Below are positions 44,056-52,404 of a stretch of DNA of 64,000 bases, in pieces. The notes beneath the pieces were generated by a model. It was not told where the DNA came from. It ran no database searches and saw nothing but the letters and a program-made list of their open reading frames with translations. The stretch covers positions 124,001 to 188,000 of the forward strand of contig CAZIUE010000005.1 in assembly GCA_964542535.1 (NCBI GenBank), given 5' to 3'. Numbering within the stretch: position 1 is the stretch's first letter; each line of letters starts with the position of its first letter. Both the position numbers and the translations under genes were made by a program. The stretch is from Pseudopelobacter sp964542535 (GTDB lineage: Bacteria > Desulfobacterota > Desulfuromonadia > Geobacterales > Pseudopelobacteraceae).

Positions 44056-45519
44056 ATGAGCGCAGATGCCGCTGTCAAATATGTTACCGAAATAACCCCT
44101 GAGGATGAATCGCGAGTCGCGGAATGGATCAACACCGAGGAGTACAAGGAGAAGAACTTCGCCCGCCAGGCCCTGGTGATCAACCCGGCTCACACCTGCC
44201 AGCCCCTGGGTGCCGAGCTGGTGGCCCACGCCTTCGAGGGAACCCTGCCGTTCGTGCATGGATCACAGGGGTGCGCCTCCTACTACCGTAGCACCCTGAA
44301 CCGGCATTTCCGCGAACCAGCTCCCGCAGTGTCCGATGCCATGACCGAGGACGGCGCGGTGTTCGGCGGCCAGAACAACCTGCATGAGGCGCTGGAAAAC
44401 GCCTATGCGCTGTACAAGCCGAAGATGATCGGGATCTTCACCTCCTGCATGCCAGAGGTCATCGGCGACGACCTGACCGCCTTCATCAAGAATGCCCGTC
44501 AGAAGGGGTTCATCCCCCAGGATTTTCCCGTAGCCTACGCCAACACGCCCAGCTTCAACGGCTCCCATATCCACGGCTACGACTCCATGCTGCTCTCCAT
44601 GCTCCAGACCCTGACCGAGGGGAAACGGATGGAGGGGCGCTGCACCGGCAAGCTTAACCTGATCCCTGGCTGTGACTTCAACACCGGCAACTACCGTGAA
44701 TACAAGCGCATCCTGAAGGAGTTCGGCATCCCCGCTACCGTGCTGGCCGACATCTCCGATGTGTTCGACTCCCCCCTGGACGGCACCTACCGCCTCTACC
44801 CGGGCGGCACCAAACTGGAGGACGCGGCCGACTCCATTAACGGCAAGGTAACCATGACCCTGGGCAAATACGCCACAACCAGGACCTTTAGCTGGATTAA
44901 AGACAACTACACCGGAGAACACCTCTCCTTGCCGACCCCCTTCGGTATCGAGAAGAGCGACGCCTTCATGATGAAGCTATCCGAACTGTTCGACAAACCG
45001 GTTCCCGAATCCCTGAAGGCCGAGCGGGGCAGGGCGGTGGACGCCATGACCGACGCCCACCAGTACATCCATAACAAGAAGTTCGCCGTCTACGGCGACC
45101 CCGACTACCTGCTGGGCTATGTCTCCTTCCTGCTGGAAATGGGCGCACAGCCATACCACATCCTCTGCAGCAAGGGGAGCAAGAAGCTGGAAAAGGATAT
45201 CCAGGCGCTATTGGACAGTTCGCTCTACGGCAAGGATGGAAAGATCTACATGAACCGCGACCTGTGGCACCTGCGCAGCCTGGTCATGACCGATCCGGTG
45301 GACGCCATCATCGGCGATACCCACGGCAAGTTCATTGCCCGCGACGCCAAGATCCCGCTGTTCCGCTTCGGGTTCCCGATCTTCGACCGGGTCAACCTGC
45401 ACCGCTACCCGCTGATCGGCTACCAGGGTGTGATCAACATGGTCACCACCATCTGCAACAAGTTCATCGACATCACCGATGACACCTGCGACGACCGCCA
45501 TTTCGAGATGATGCGGTAA
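44056..45519 (+). CDS. nifK: Nitrogenase MoFe protein beta chain NifK
   Basis: NifK completes the MoFe tetramer and holds the other P-cluster ligands, in AHTCQPLGAELVAHAFEG, VHGSQGCASYYRS and FTSCMPEVIGDDL. At 487 residues it is somewhat short of the ~520 of Azotobacter, lacking an N-terminal extension. ATG 44056 follows AAAGGAG. nifE and nifN do not follow in this window. Confidence 0.97.
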   Translation: MSADAAVKYVTEITPEDESRVAEWINTEEYKEKNFARQALVINPAHTCQPLGAELVAHAFEGTLPFVHGSQGCASYYRSTLNRHFREPAPAVSDAMTEDGAVFGGQNNLHEALENAYALYKPKMIGIFTSCMPEVIGDDLTAFIKNARQKGFIPQDFPVAYANTPSFNGSHIHGYDSMLLSMLQTLTEGKRMEGRCTGKLNLIPGCDFNTGNYREYKRILKEFGIPATVLADISDVFDSPLDGTYRLYPGGTKLEDAADSINGKVTMTLGKYATTRTFSWIKDNYTGEHLSLPTPFGIEKSDAFMMKLSELFDKPVPESLKAERGRAVDAMTDAHQYIHNKKFAVYGDPDYLLGYVSFLLEMGAQPYHILCSKGSKKLEKDIQALLDSSLYGKDGKIYMNRDLWHLRSLVMTDPVDAIIGDTHGKFIARDAKIPLFRFGFPIFDRVNLHRYPLIGYQGVINMVTTICNKFIDITDDTCDDRHFEMMR

Positions 45520-45561
45520 CCCATTGCAACAGGAATCCACCCGTGAGTTCCGCGCAATGCA

Positions 45562-45593
45562 AGAGAGGGGCACCCCATGGGGCGCCCCTCTCT
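45562..45593 (+). terminator. Stem-loop after nifK
   Basis: AGAGAGGGGC (45562-45571) pairs with GCCCCTCTCT (45584-45593), and the loop itself can pair CCCC with GGGG. There is no T-run, so it may be a 3' processing barrier rather than a classical terminator. Confidence 0.6.
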
Positions 45594-45906
45594 CTGACAA
45601 TCACCATGTTTCAGCATATCGCCTGGACCTAAACAAAGCCGTTGAAACTCAGATTCAAGGAAAAATTACGGCAAACCAGGCAAACCTGACGCATCGCCAT
45701 TCATCACCAGGGTAGCTGCTTTGTTGGCATACATCATACCGATATATCAGTATCTATCGTATCCATCCGTGGCTGACTGCCGTTTTCAGGAAAAAGACGT
45801 TTCCCTAGCCTGAAGGGGAGGGCCGCATACCTCAACGCCCGTTCCCGCGACATGACGGACAGACAGGGGATGCAGCGCACGCAGGACCAGCCGGAAAAGC
45901 GCCGGA
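45594..45906. other. Intergenic stretch after nifK: nothing recognised
   Basis: I see no supported gene or signal here. Open frames on both strands are short and mutually overlapping. An AT-richer patch at about 45720-45760 could be a promoter, but no clear -35/-10 pair stands out. Confidence 0.4.
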
Positions 45907-46125
45907 TCAGCAGGTTGCGTGGGCTCTTCTCCGGCCGCGGAACCTGGCGCAGTCCATCCCCACAACAGCCATTCCTCTCCTCCCTTCGGAGCGTTTCCCC
46001 CGGTGGAAACGCCTGAGTCCCATGCAGCGGCGCACAAATCTCCTCACCCCCTGGCGACAGTCCAGCCACGAGATGTATCCACCATACACAACGACAAGCA
46101 GCCCCATCAGCACGATCGGTTCCAC
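45907..46125 (-). CDS. Possible small membrane protein downstream of motB
   Basis: A 72-residue frame begins with GTG just after a GAGGGGGAG-type ribosome site and encodes a hydrophobic helix (EPIVLMGLLVVVYGGYISWL), then a very Arg-rich tail. It lies about 60 bases after motB on the same strand. I do not recognise a family. Continuing the sense by a frameshift would give more basic sequence with a Cys-x2-Cys, so it may be the remnant of a longer gene. It could also be chance. Confidence 0.3.
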   Translation of the reverse strand: MEPIVLMGLLVVVYGGYISWLDCRQGVRRFVRRCMGLRRFHRGKRSEGRRGMAVVGMDCARFRGRRRAHATC

Positions 46126-46185
46126 GCTCTCCCCCTCTGTTCCTGTTTTGAGACAGGATAGCACAGGGGTATGACAGAATATGTC

Positions 46186-47013
46186 CTATTGAGGAGTGGC
46201 AGGGACAGGGGGGGGGGAAAGTTTGTCCGGCTCGCCCCGCTCCCCTTCGTTGGAAAGCATGACCAGGTCAACGCGGCGGTTTTTTGCCCGTCCCTCGGGT
46301 GTGGCGTTGTCGGCCATGGGGCGGAACTCACCGTAGCCGGCGGCGGAGATCGCGCCCGGATCCACGTCGAAGTTCCTGATGAGGTACTTGAGACCGTTCA
46401 CGGCGCGGGCGGTGGAGAGTTCCCAGTTGGAGGGGAACTGGGAGGTGCTGATGGGGACGTTGTCGGTATGCCCTTCCAGGCGCAGCGGGTTGTTGTACTG
46501 GGTCATCACCTCGGCGATGGTGTTGACCAGCTCATAGGCGCTGGGTTTGAGCTGGGCCTGGCCGGAATCGAAGAAGCCGGCCTCTTTGAGGCTGACGATC
46601 AGGCCACGGCGGGTGATGATCAGGTTGACCTTGTTCTGGGCACCCTGTTTGACCAGATACGCCTCGATGGACGACTTGATCTGACGAAAATCCTTATCCG
46701 TGGCCCGGATCTTGCCCATGCCGCGCGCACCCGACCGGCTGCCGGGCAGGACCGAGACGTCCGGCCTGATGCTGGGAGCGATGCTCAGTTGGCTGGAAGG
46801 TATCACGTTCATCCGGGGTGAGGGGGCGCCGGCTTGGACCATGCCGAAAGATTGCTGGATGGACTGCATCACCTCTTCAGCCTTTTTCTTGTCGCTCTGG
46901 GACATGGCGTAGAGGGTGACGAACACCGCGAAGAGCAGGGTGATGAAGTCGGCGTAGGAAACCAGCCAGCGTTCGTGGTTGACATGCTTTTCCGGTTCTT
47001 TCTTCCGTGCCAT
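46186..47013 (-). CDS. motB: Flagellar stator protein MotB
   Basis: MotB anchors the stator to peptidoglycan and supplies the ion-binding Asp. The 275-residue protein has one N-terminal membrane helix with that Asp in VSYADFITLLFAVFV (about residues 18-32), a linker, and a C-terminal OmpA-like domain (LEGHTDNVPIS ... NRRVDLVML). It follows motA after 6 bases on the same strand. Confidence 0.95.
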   Translation of the reverse strand: MARKKEPEKHVNHERWLVSYADFITLLFAVFVTLYAMSQSDKKKAEEVMQSIQQSFGMVQAGAPSPRMNVIPSSQLSIAPSIRPDVSVLPGSRSGARGMGKIRATDKDFRQIKSSIEAYLVKQGAQNKVNLIITRRGLIVSLKEAGFFDSGQAQLKPSAYELVNTIAEVMTQYNNPLRLEGHTDNVPISTSQFPSNWELSTARAVNGLKYLIRNFDVDPGAISAAGYGEFRPMADNATPEGRAKNRRVDLVMLSNEGERGEPDKLSPPPVPATPQ

Positions 47014-47019
47014 GGCTGA

Positions 47020-47769
47020 TCAGTGCTCCCCTCCCGCGAAGGCCTTCAGCTTCTGTTCGATGAAGTGCGGGTTCTCGCCGTTCTGGATGGCGATCAGCCC
47101 CTCCAGGATCATGACGCGGCGCAGGACCTCTTCCTTCATGCGAATCTTGAGCTTGGTGCCGATGGGGAGACAGATGATGTTGGCCACCATCAGGCCGTAG
47201 ATGGTGGCCACGAAGGCCACCGCGATGCCGGCACCCAGCTTCGAGGTGTCGGACAGGTTGCTCATGACGTGGATCAGCCCCAGCACGGCCCCGATGATAC
47301 CGATGGTGGGGGCAAAGCCACCCGCGGCCTCGTAGAACTCAACGCTGTGCTTGGTGTGATCCTCGAAAGCGGTGATGTCCGCCTCCAGGGTTTCCCGCAA
47401 TTTTTGGGGATCGATGCCGTCCACCACCAGGGAGATGCCCTTCTTGATGAAGGGATCGCGGGCCGATTGGGCCTCCTGCTCCAGGGAAATCAGGCCGTTG
47501 CGACGCGCCTTGGTGGCGTAGTTGATGATGTCCTTGACCACTGCCTCATGATCCACTTTCACCGGCAGAAAGGCGATCTTGACGCTCTTGAAGGCCTGAA
47601 TGATGGCAGGGAGCGGAAAGCAGACGAACGTAGCGCCGAAGGTGCCGCCAAGTACGATCAGGGCCGCGGTCGGCTGAATCAGGGCGGACAAATGCAGTCC
47701 TTCCAGAACAGCGCCACCGAAAACAGCGCCAAACCCCATTACCAAACCAATGATGGTTGCTAAATCCAT
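47020..47769 (-). CDS. motA: Flagellar stator protein MotA
   Basis: MotA forms the stator channel that drives the rotor. The 249-residue protein has four membrane helices (two near the N-terminus, two in FAPTIGIIGAVLGLIHVMSNL and IAVAFVATIYGLMVANIICLPI), and a cytoplasmic loop with the charged residues that touch FliG. The start is ATG 47769, four bases after flbD ends. The proton/sodium preference cannot be told here. Confidence 0.95.
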   Translation of the reverse strand: MDLATIIGLVMGFGAVFGGAVLEGLHLSALIQPTAALIVLGGTFGATFVCFPLPAIIQAFKSVKIAFLPVKVDHEAVVKDIINYATKARRNGLISLEQEAQSARDPFIKKGISLVVDGIDPQKLRETLEADITAFEDHTKHSVEFYEAAGGFAPTIGIIGAVLGLIHVMSNLSDTSKLGAGIAVAFVATIYGLMVANIICLPIGTKLKIRMKEEVLRRVMILEGLIAIQNGENPHFIEQKLKAFAGGEH

Positions 47770-47773
47770 ATCT

Positions 47774-48094
47774 TTAGAAATCCCGGGTGTGAGGTTGTGC
47801 AGCGGTCCGCACACTGCCGTCAAGGGGCATGACCTGGCGGTTCAGGGTCGCGCTGCGAAAGAGCGCCTTCCTCTGGGTGATGCGGCGCCGCCTGCCGGTC
47901 GTCCCCCCCGACCGTCGGATAATGCGGGAACGAAAGGAGACGATCTTGTCGATGATGGCCCTGGCCGACTCCTTGACTATGAAGTGATGACCGTTGAACA
48001 GGGTAATGACCGTATCGGGCGTCTCCTCAATACTGACGATGTGATCCGGATTAATATAAAACAACTGTTTGTCCATGCGGGTCAGGAAAATCAT
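47774..48094 (-). CDS. flbD: FlbD-family flagellar protein with basic tail
   Basis: The first ~60 residues match the small FlbD family found with motAB (MIFLTRMDKQLFYINPDHI, IEETPDTVITLFNG, IVKESARAIIDKIV). This is not the Caulobacter sigma-54 activator of the same name. The remaining ~45 residues are an Arg-rich tail (RSGGTTGRRRRITQRK) not usual for the family, giving 106 residues instead of about 60-75. It heads the flbD-motA-motB operon. Its function is not established. Confidence 0.85.
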   Translation of the reverse strand: MIFLTRMDKQLFYINPDHIVSIEETPDTVITLFNGHHFIVKESARAIIDKIVSFRSRIIRRSGGTTGRRRRITQRKALFRSATLNRQVMPLDGSVRTAAQPHTRDF

Positions 48095-48131
48095 GTCATC
48101 ACCAGGAAAGCGTATGTTATGCCACAGTCTC

Positions 48132-48160
48132 TATAAATAGGAAACAATCCGCAAGGTCAA
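48132..48160 (-). promoter_or_regulatory. Possible sigma-70 promoter for flbD-motA-motB
   Basis: On the - strand TTGACC (48160-48155) and TTTATA (48137-48132) are 17 bases apart, about 38 bases before the flbD ATG. Hexamer matches are moderate. Confidence 0.4.
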
Positions 48161-48188
48161 GCGTTTTTTGACGTCAGCAACGCCGTTT

Positions 48189-49280
48189 TCAGAGCATGGC
48201 ATCAATGGCGTCGAAGTCAATGTACCGCTCCGCGATCGTATTGATCAGGTCGATCTTCTCCCGGTCATCGGGACCGATCTTGGAGACAAACTCCCGCAGG
48301 CGGATGAACACCTCGGCCGACAGGTCGTGGACCCGGAAATAGGGTATGTTGCTGTCCTCCATGATCCTTTTGGTGATGGCGGACATGGGGGCATAGCCGC
48401 AGACAACGAGACCGGCCAGGCGTTTCTTGAAGTCGGGGATGTGATGCAGCGACGAGGCGGTCACCACCAGTTCATCGCGGGAACTGTTCACGACCAAAAG
48501 CGTCGACTCTCCCAAGAGGTCGATCACCCGCTGGCAGGAGGCCGAACCGAGCTGAATGGTATGGCAGATGCGGCTGCGGTCCTCCTGATCGCCCATGAGC
48601 GGCTGTCGCAACAGGTCCGAAACCTGGTGCAGGGTAGGATGGGCCAGGACGGGCAGGAAATCAAAGGCGGTGGTGATGCGCAGCCCCTCGGTGGCAAAGG
48701 CCTTGCGTATGTAGGAGAGGGAGCGTTCCTTCTTGTCCGGTTCCATCTTGTTGAGCATGATGCATTGGACTCTGGCCCGCGCCTCGCGGTACAGAGCCAG
48801 ATTGAGCTGAACTTCGTCAATGACCCTGCCGATGCCGCAGCCGGTCACCAGCAGCACCGGAGCCCCGGCCATGGCCGCAATGGAGGCGTTGCTCACGCCC
48901 AGCACGGAACCGACGCCGGTATGGCCGGCCCCCTCGATGATCAGGAAATCGTGCCGTTTTTCCAGTTCGGCGATGGACTCCAGGATGGTCCGGCGGGGAT
49001 AGTCGGGGGGGATCTGGCCGTCCAGGAAACGCCGCGTGCTTCCCGAAGAGAGGGTCATGGGGGACATCAGCCCCAGGTCCTCGTCCAGATGGAAGACGCT
49101 GGCGATCAGGGTCGCATCGATATCCATGCAGACCCCACGGTACTCCACGCATTTGGGACCGATGGGCTTGACGTAGCCGACCCGGCGGTATTTCTTCGCC
49201 GCCAGGTGCATCAGGGAAAGACTGATGGTGGTTTTTCCGCAGTGCTGGCCGGTTGCGCCGATGAACAGTTTCTTGCACAT
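48189..49280 (-). CDS. BioD-like ATPase / DRTGG domain protein
   Basis: The ~363-residue protein has an N-terminal dethiobiotin-synthetase-like P-loop domain (LFIGATGQHCGKTTISL near residues 4-20, IIEGAGHTGVGSVLG near 115-129). Its C-terminal half resembles the DRTGG domain found in the N-terminal part of some phosphotransacetylases and in standalone proteins (LVVNSSRDELVVTASSLHHIPDF). No acetyltransferase domain is present. The function is unproven; a nucleotide-dependent regulatory role is possible. ATG 49280 follows GAGG. It is transcribed away from the thiamine genes. Confidence 0.8.
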   Translation of the reverse strand: MCKKLFIGATGQHCGKTTISLSLMHLAAKKYRRVGYVKPIGPKCVEYRGVCMDIDATLIASVFHLDEDLGLMSPMTLSSGSTRRFLDGQIPPDYPRRTILESIAELEKRHDFLIIEGAGHTGVGSVLGVSNASIAAMAGAPVLLVTGCGIGRVIDEVQLNLALYREARARVQCIMLNKMEPDKKERSLSYIRKAFATEGLRITTAFDFLPVLAHPTLHQVSDLLRQPLMGDQEDRSRICHTIQLGSASCQRVIDLLGESTLLVVNSSRDELVVTASSLHHIPDFKKRLAGLVVCGYAPMSAITKRIMEDSNIPYFRVHDLSAEVFIRLREFVSKIGPDDREKIDLINTIAERYIDFDAIDAML

Positions 49281-49485
49281 GGGTCGTTTCCTCGTCAGGG
49301 GAAGAGGGAGCGCCGGCACCGTTGCCCGCCGGCCAGGAGGCGGAGGATACGCGCGCCCGCGCCCCTTCGTACGCCATAACCATCAATAAACAGTATAAAA
49401 ATGCCACGACTATATCACACATCAGCCCAGGACAGGAGCCTTTTTATTAAAGAGGCGGCCCGGCGGCCAGGTACGGATAAATTCA

Positions 49486-49514
49486 TTGACACCGGGGCGG
49501 CAATCATCTAGTTT
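49486..49514 (+). promoter_or_regulatory. Sigma-70 promoter of the thiamine operon
   Basis: TTGACA (49486-49491) and TAGTTT (49509-49514) are 17 bases apart. Transcription would start near 49521, just before the TPP aptamer. Confidence 0.7.
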
Positions 49515-49524
49515 GTGTCAAAAA

Positions 49525-49612
49525 ACGCTGGGGGAGTTTCGACTGAGAGTGGCCGCTACCGGCCGCGACCCTTAGTACCTGATCCGGGTAATGCCGGCGG
49601 AGGGAAGCGCAT
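49525..49612 (+). promoter_or_regulatory. TPP riboswitch (THI element)
   Basis: The conserved elements are in order: GGGGGAG, CTGAGAG near 49543, then ACCCTTAGTACCTGATCCGG and GTAATGCCGGCGGAGGGAAG. It would bind thiamine pyrophosphate and favour the downstream terminator, switching off thiS-thiG-thiE when thiamine is plentiful. Confidence 0.95.
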
Positions 49613-49627
49613 GTTATCAACACCTAC

Positions 49628-49649
49628 AAGCCGCTTCTGCGGTTTTTTT
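49628..49649 (+). terminator. Riboswitch-controlled terminator
   Basis: AAGCCGC pairs with GCGGTTT (with one G-U pair) over a TTCT loop, followed by a T-run to 49649. It lies between the TPP aptamer and the thiS ATG at 49667. Confidence 0.82.
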
Positions 49650-49666
49650 CGTTTCTGGAGCAGACC

Positions 49667-49867
49667 ATGATCATAACCGTTAATGGGACATCGACTGAGG
49701 TGAGGGACGGCTGCGGCATCGGCGACCTGCTGGAGCAACTGGCAATCAGGCGGGACCGCGTTGCGGTGGAGGTCAACCGCGAGATCATCCCCAAGGCAGA
49801 CCACGATACGCACCTCCTGGCCGCGGGAGATGAGGTGGAGATCGTGCAGTTCGTGGGCGGAGGCTAG
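49667..49867 (+). CDS. thiS: Sulfur carrier protein ThiS
   Basis: ThiS is the ubiquitin-fold sulfur carrier for thiazole synthesis. The 66-residue protein ends in the required Gly-Gly (VQFVGGG) and has the beta-grasp pattern (IITVNGTSTEV ... VAVEVNREIIPK). Its start follows GGAG. thiG is 66 bases downstream. Confidence 0.96.
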   Translation: MIITVNGTSTEVRDGCGIGDLLEQLAIRRDRVAVEVNREIIPKADHDTHLLAAGDEVEIVQFVGGG

Positions 49868-49933
49868 GTCATCCGGCCGCCCATTTCCTTTTTGTGTCGT
49901 TCACCGGTATTCCGAAACAAGGAGAGAACAACT

Positions 49934-50710
49934 ATGGCTGAAGACAAACTGGTTATCGCGGGGCGGGAATTCAACTCGCGCCTGATGGTGGGAACCGGCA
50001 AATACGCCAGTTTTCCGCAGATGGCCCAGGCACTTGAGGTTTCCGGTGCCGAAATCATCACTGTCGCCGTACGGCGGGTCAACATCTCCGACCGGAGCAA
50101 GGAATCGCTGCTGGACTACATCGACCCCGCAAAATACACCCTGCTCCCCAACACCGCCGGCTGCTACACCGCCGACGACGCGGTGCGCACCTGCCGTCTG
50201 GCCCGGGAAGCCGGCCTCTCCGATTTCGTCAAGCTGGAGGTGCTGGGCGACGAGAAAACCCTCTTCCCGGACAACGAAGAACTGCTCAAGGCCGCAAAAA
50301 TCCTGATCAAGGACGGCTTTACCGTGCTCCCCTATTGCAGCGACGACGTGATCCTCTGCCGCAAGCTGGAAGATCTGGGGTGCGCCGCGGTCATGCCCCT
50401 GGGCGCTCCCATCGGCAGCGGCCTGGGTATCCGCAACCCCTACAACATCAGGATCATCCTGGAGAACGTCAAGGTGCCGGTCATCGTGGACGCCGGGGTC
50501 GGCTCCGCGTCCGACGCGGCCATCGCCATGGAGCTCGGCTGCGACGGCGTACTGATGAACACCGCCATCGCCGGCGCCCAGGATCCTATCGCCATGGCCG
50601 AAGCCATGAAACTGGCGGTCTCGGCCGGCCGCCTCTCCTACCGGGCCGGCCGCATCCCCCGCAAGCTGTACGCCAACGCATCCAGCCCCTTGGACGGGAT
50701 GATCGGCTGA
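49934..50710 (+). CDS. thiG: Thiazole synthase ThiG
   Basis: ThiG forms the thiazole phosphate from DXP, dehydroglycine and ThiS thiocarboxylate. The 258-residue TIM-barrel protein has RLMVGTGKY near the N-terminus, the Schiff-base Lys in DFVKLEVLGD, and the phosphate site PVIVDAGVGSASDAAIAMELG. ATG 49934 is preferred over the longer open frame because GGAGAG precedes it. The stop overlaps thiE as TGATG. Confidence 0.96.
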   Translation: MAEDKLVIAGREFNSRLMVGTGKYASFPQMAQALEVSGAEIITVAVRRVNISDRSKESLLDYIDPAKYTLLPNTAGCYTADDAVRTCRLAREAGLSDFVKLEVLGDEKTLFPDNEELLKAAKILIKDGFTVLPYCSDDVILCRKLEDLGCAAVMPLGAPIGSGLGIRNPYNIRIILENVKVPVIVDAGVGSASDAAIAMELGCDGVLMNTAIAGAQDPIAMAEAMKLAVSAGRLSYRAGRIPRKLYANASSPLDGMIG

Positions 50711-51381
50711 TGCCGACCCTTTCCCGGGATGGGAAACGATCCCGACGGGTTGACTTCTCCCTCTGCCTGATCACCGACCGGCGCCAGACCGCCGGTCGGC
50801 CGCTTCTGGACGTGGTTGCCGCAGCCCTCAGGGGAGGGGTCAGGGCGGTACAGCTCAGGGAGAAGGACCTGCCCGACAACGAACTGCTTGAGTTGGCCCA
50901 CGCCCTGCGGCTTCTAACCGCTGACCACAACGCCCGCCTTCTTATCAATCGCAGGATTGACATCTGCCGGGAGGTGGACGCCGACGGCGTCCAGCTGGGA
51001 ATCGAAGGAGTCCCCATTCGCGAGGCGCGACGCCGCCTGGGTGAACACGCACTGATCGGCTACTCGGCCCACTCCGTGGAAGAAGCCGAAAATGCCGAAA
51101 ACGACGGCGCGGACCTCGTCACCTTCAGCCCGGTATTTTTCACTCCTTCCAAGGCTCCCTTCGGCGAACCGGTGGGGGTGGAACGGCTGGGACAGGCCTG
51201 TGAAACCCTGACCATCCCGGTTTTCGCCCTGGGGGGGATCAAGACGGACACCATCGCCCCGGTCATGGCCGCCGGCTGTCGCGGCATTGCCCTGATTTCG
51301 GCCATCACCGCGGCGGCCGACCCCCAGGCAGAAACTGTTTCTCTACTTCAGACGATCGAGCAGTATGGCACCCTTTCCTGA
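50710..51381 (+). CDS. thiE: Thiamine phosphate synthase ThiE
   Basis: ThiE couples the thiazole and pyrimidine halves to thiamine phosphate. The 223-residue protein shows LCLITDRRQTAGRPLL, AVQLREKDLPDNELLELA, DGVQLGIEGVPI, FFTPSKAPFGEPVG and FALGGIKTD. Its start overlaps the thiG stop. Its end overlaps the next gene by 17 bases. Confidence 0.95.
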   Translation: MPTLSRDGKRSRRVDFSLCLITDRRQTAGRPLLDVVAAALRGGVRAVQLREKDLPDNELLELAHALRLLTADHNARLLINRRIDICREVDADGVQLGIEGVPIREARRRLGEHALIGYSAHSVEEAENAENDGADLVTFSPVFFTPSKAPFGEPVGVERLGQACETLTIPVFALGGIKTDTIAPVMAAGCRGIALISAITAAADPQAETVSLLQTIEQYGTLS

Positions 51382-52318
51382 CGAACAGATCCATCCCGAC
51401 CTCTGCATCAACTCCTATGGTCACTACCTGCGCCGCCGCTTCGGCTGCCGGGTCAGCAAGGTCAACGTGGACGGCGGCTTCACCTGCCCCAACCGCGACG
51501 GCAGCAGGGGTACCGGCGGCTGCGTCTACTGCAACAACGTCTCCTTCTCCCCCAAGGGGACCCAGCCCAAGATCCCCATCGAGGAACAGATGGCCCACGG
51601 CATGGCCTACCACCGCGGCCGCCTCGGCTCCCGGAAGTTCATCGTCTATTTCCAGAAGTACACCAACACCTACGCATCCCTGAAGGTGCTCGACGACCTC
51701 TACCACCGTGCCCTGGACCACCCGGACGTGCTGGGCATCTCCGTGGGCACCCGTCCCGACGCCCTTCCCGACGAAGCCCTGGACCTGCTGGCCGGGATCG
51801 CCCGCACGCGCTACGTCTGCCTGGAGTTGGGACTTCAGTCCATTAACGACGACATCCTGGCCGACATCAACCGCGGCCACACCCTGGAAGAGTATCTTGA
51901 TACGGTCCGGCGGGCCTCGGGGCGGGGTTTCGACATCTGCACCCACCTGATCTACGGCTTCCCGGGCGAAACGCAGGAGGCGTTCCTGAAAAGCGCCGAC
52001 CTGATCGCATCCCTTCCGGTGGACTCCGTCAAGCTGCACCAGCTCCATGCCGTGGAGGGAACCGAACTGGCGGAGCGCTACTTCCGCGGCGAATACCGTC
52101 CGCTGAAGATCGAGGAGTACGTGGCCACGGCCGCCGACTTCCTGGAGCGCCTCCCGAGCCGGGTGACGATCCAGCGCCTGTACGGCTCGGCCCCTCTGGA
52201 CATCTGCGTCGCTCCCCGCTGGGGACTGAAGAACAACCAGATGTGGTACCGGGTGGTCAACGAGCTGAAGCGACGCGGCACCTGGCAGGGGGTCAGGGTG
52301 CCGCGGTCCGCGTCCTGA
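51365..52318 (+). CDS. TIGR01212-family radical SAM protein
   Basis: The 317-residue protein has the long-spaced radical SAM cysteine motif FTCPNRDGSRGTGGCVYC near residues 39-56, the LELGLQSINDDIL segment, and the HLIYGFPGETQEAF motif, as in the YhcC/TIGR01212 family. Its natural substrate is not established. It overlaps thiE by 17 bases, so it is likely cotranscribed with the thiamine genes and under the riboswitch. Confidence 0.87.
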   Translation: MAPFPDEQIHPDLCINSYGHYLRRRFGCRVSKVNVDGGFTCPNRDGSRGTGGCVYCNNVSFSPKGTQPKIPIEEQMAHGMAYHRGRLGSRKFIVYFQKYTNTYASLKVLDDLYHRALDHPDVLGISVGTRPDALPDEALDLLAGIARTRYVCLELGLQSINDDILADINRGHTLEEYLDTVRRASGRGFDICTHLIYGFPGETQEAFLKSADLIASLPVDSVKLHQLHAVEGTELAERYFRGEYRPLKIEEYVATAADFLERLPSRVTIQRLYGSAPLDICVAPRWGLKNNQMWYRVVNELKRRGTWQGVRVPRSAS

Positions 52319-52404
52319 CGGCAATAGGGGGCTGACACCCATCCCCGCGCTCCCGGCACATCATTGGAACTCCCGCCGGCCGGTTCGGCCAGGGTGCCCC
52401 ACCG

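Noticed and set aside
45524..45715. A 63-codon frame after nifK
   Set aside because: It runs through the nifK stem-loop, has no ribosome-binding site, and shows no recognisable protein pattern.
48106..48126. Sigma-54-like element before flbD on the - strand
   Set aside because: Spacing is right, but the -12 part is CGC rather than TGC, and the start would fall only about 4 bases before the ATG.
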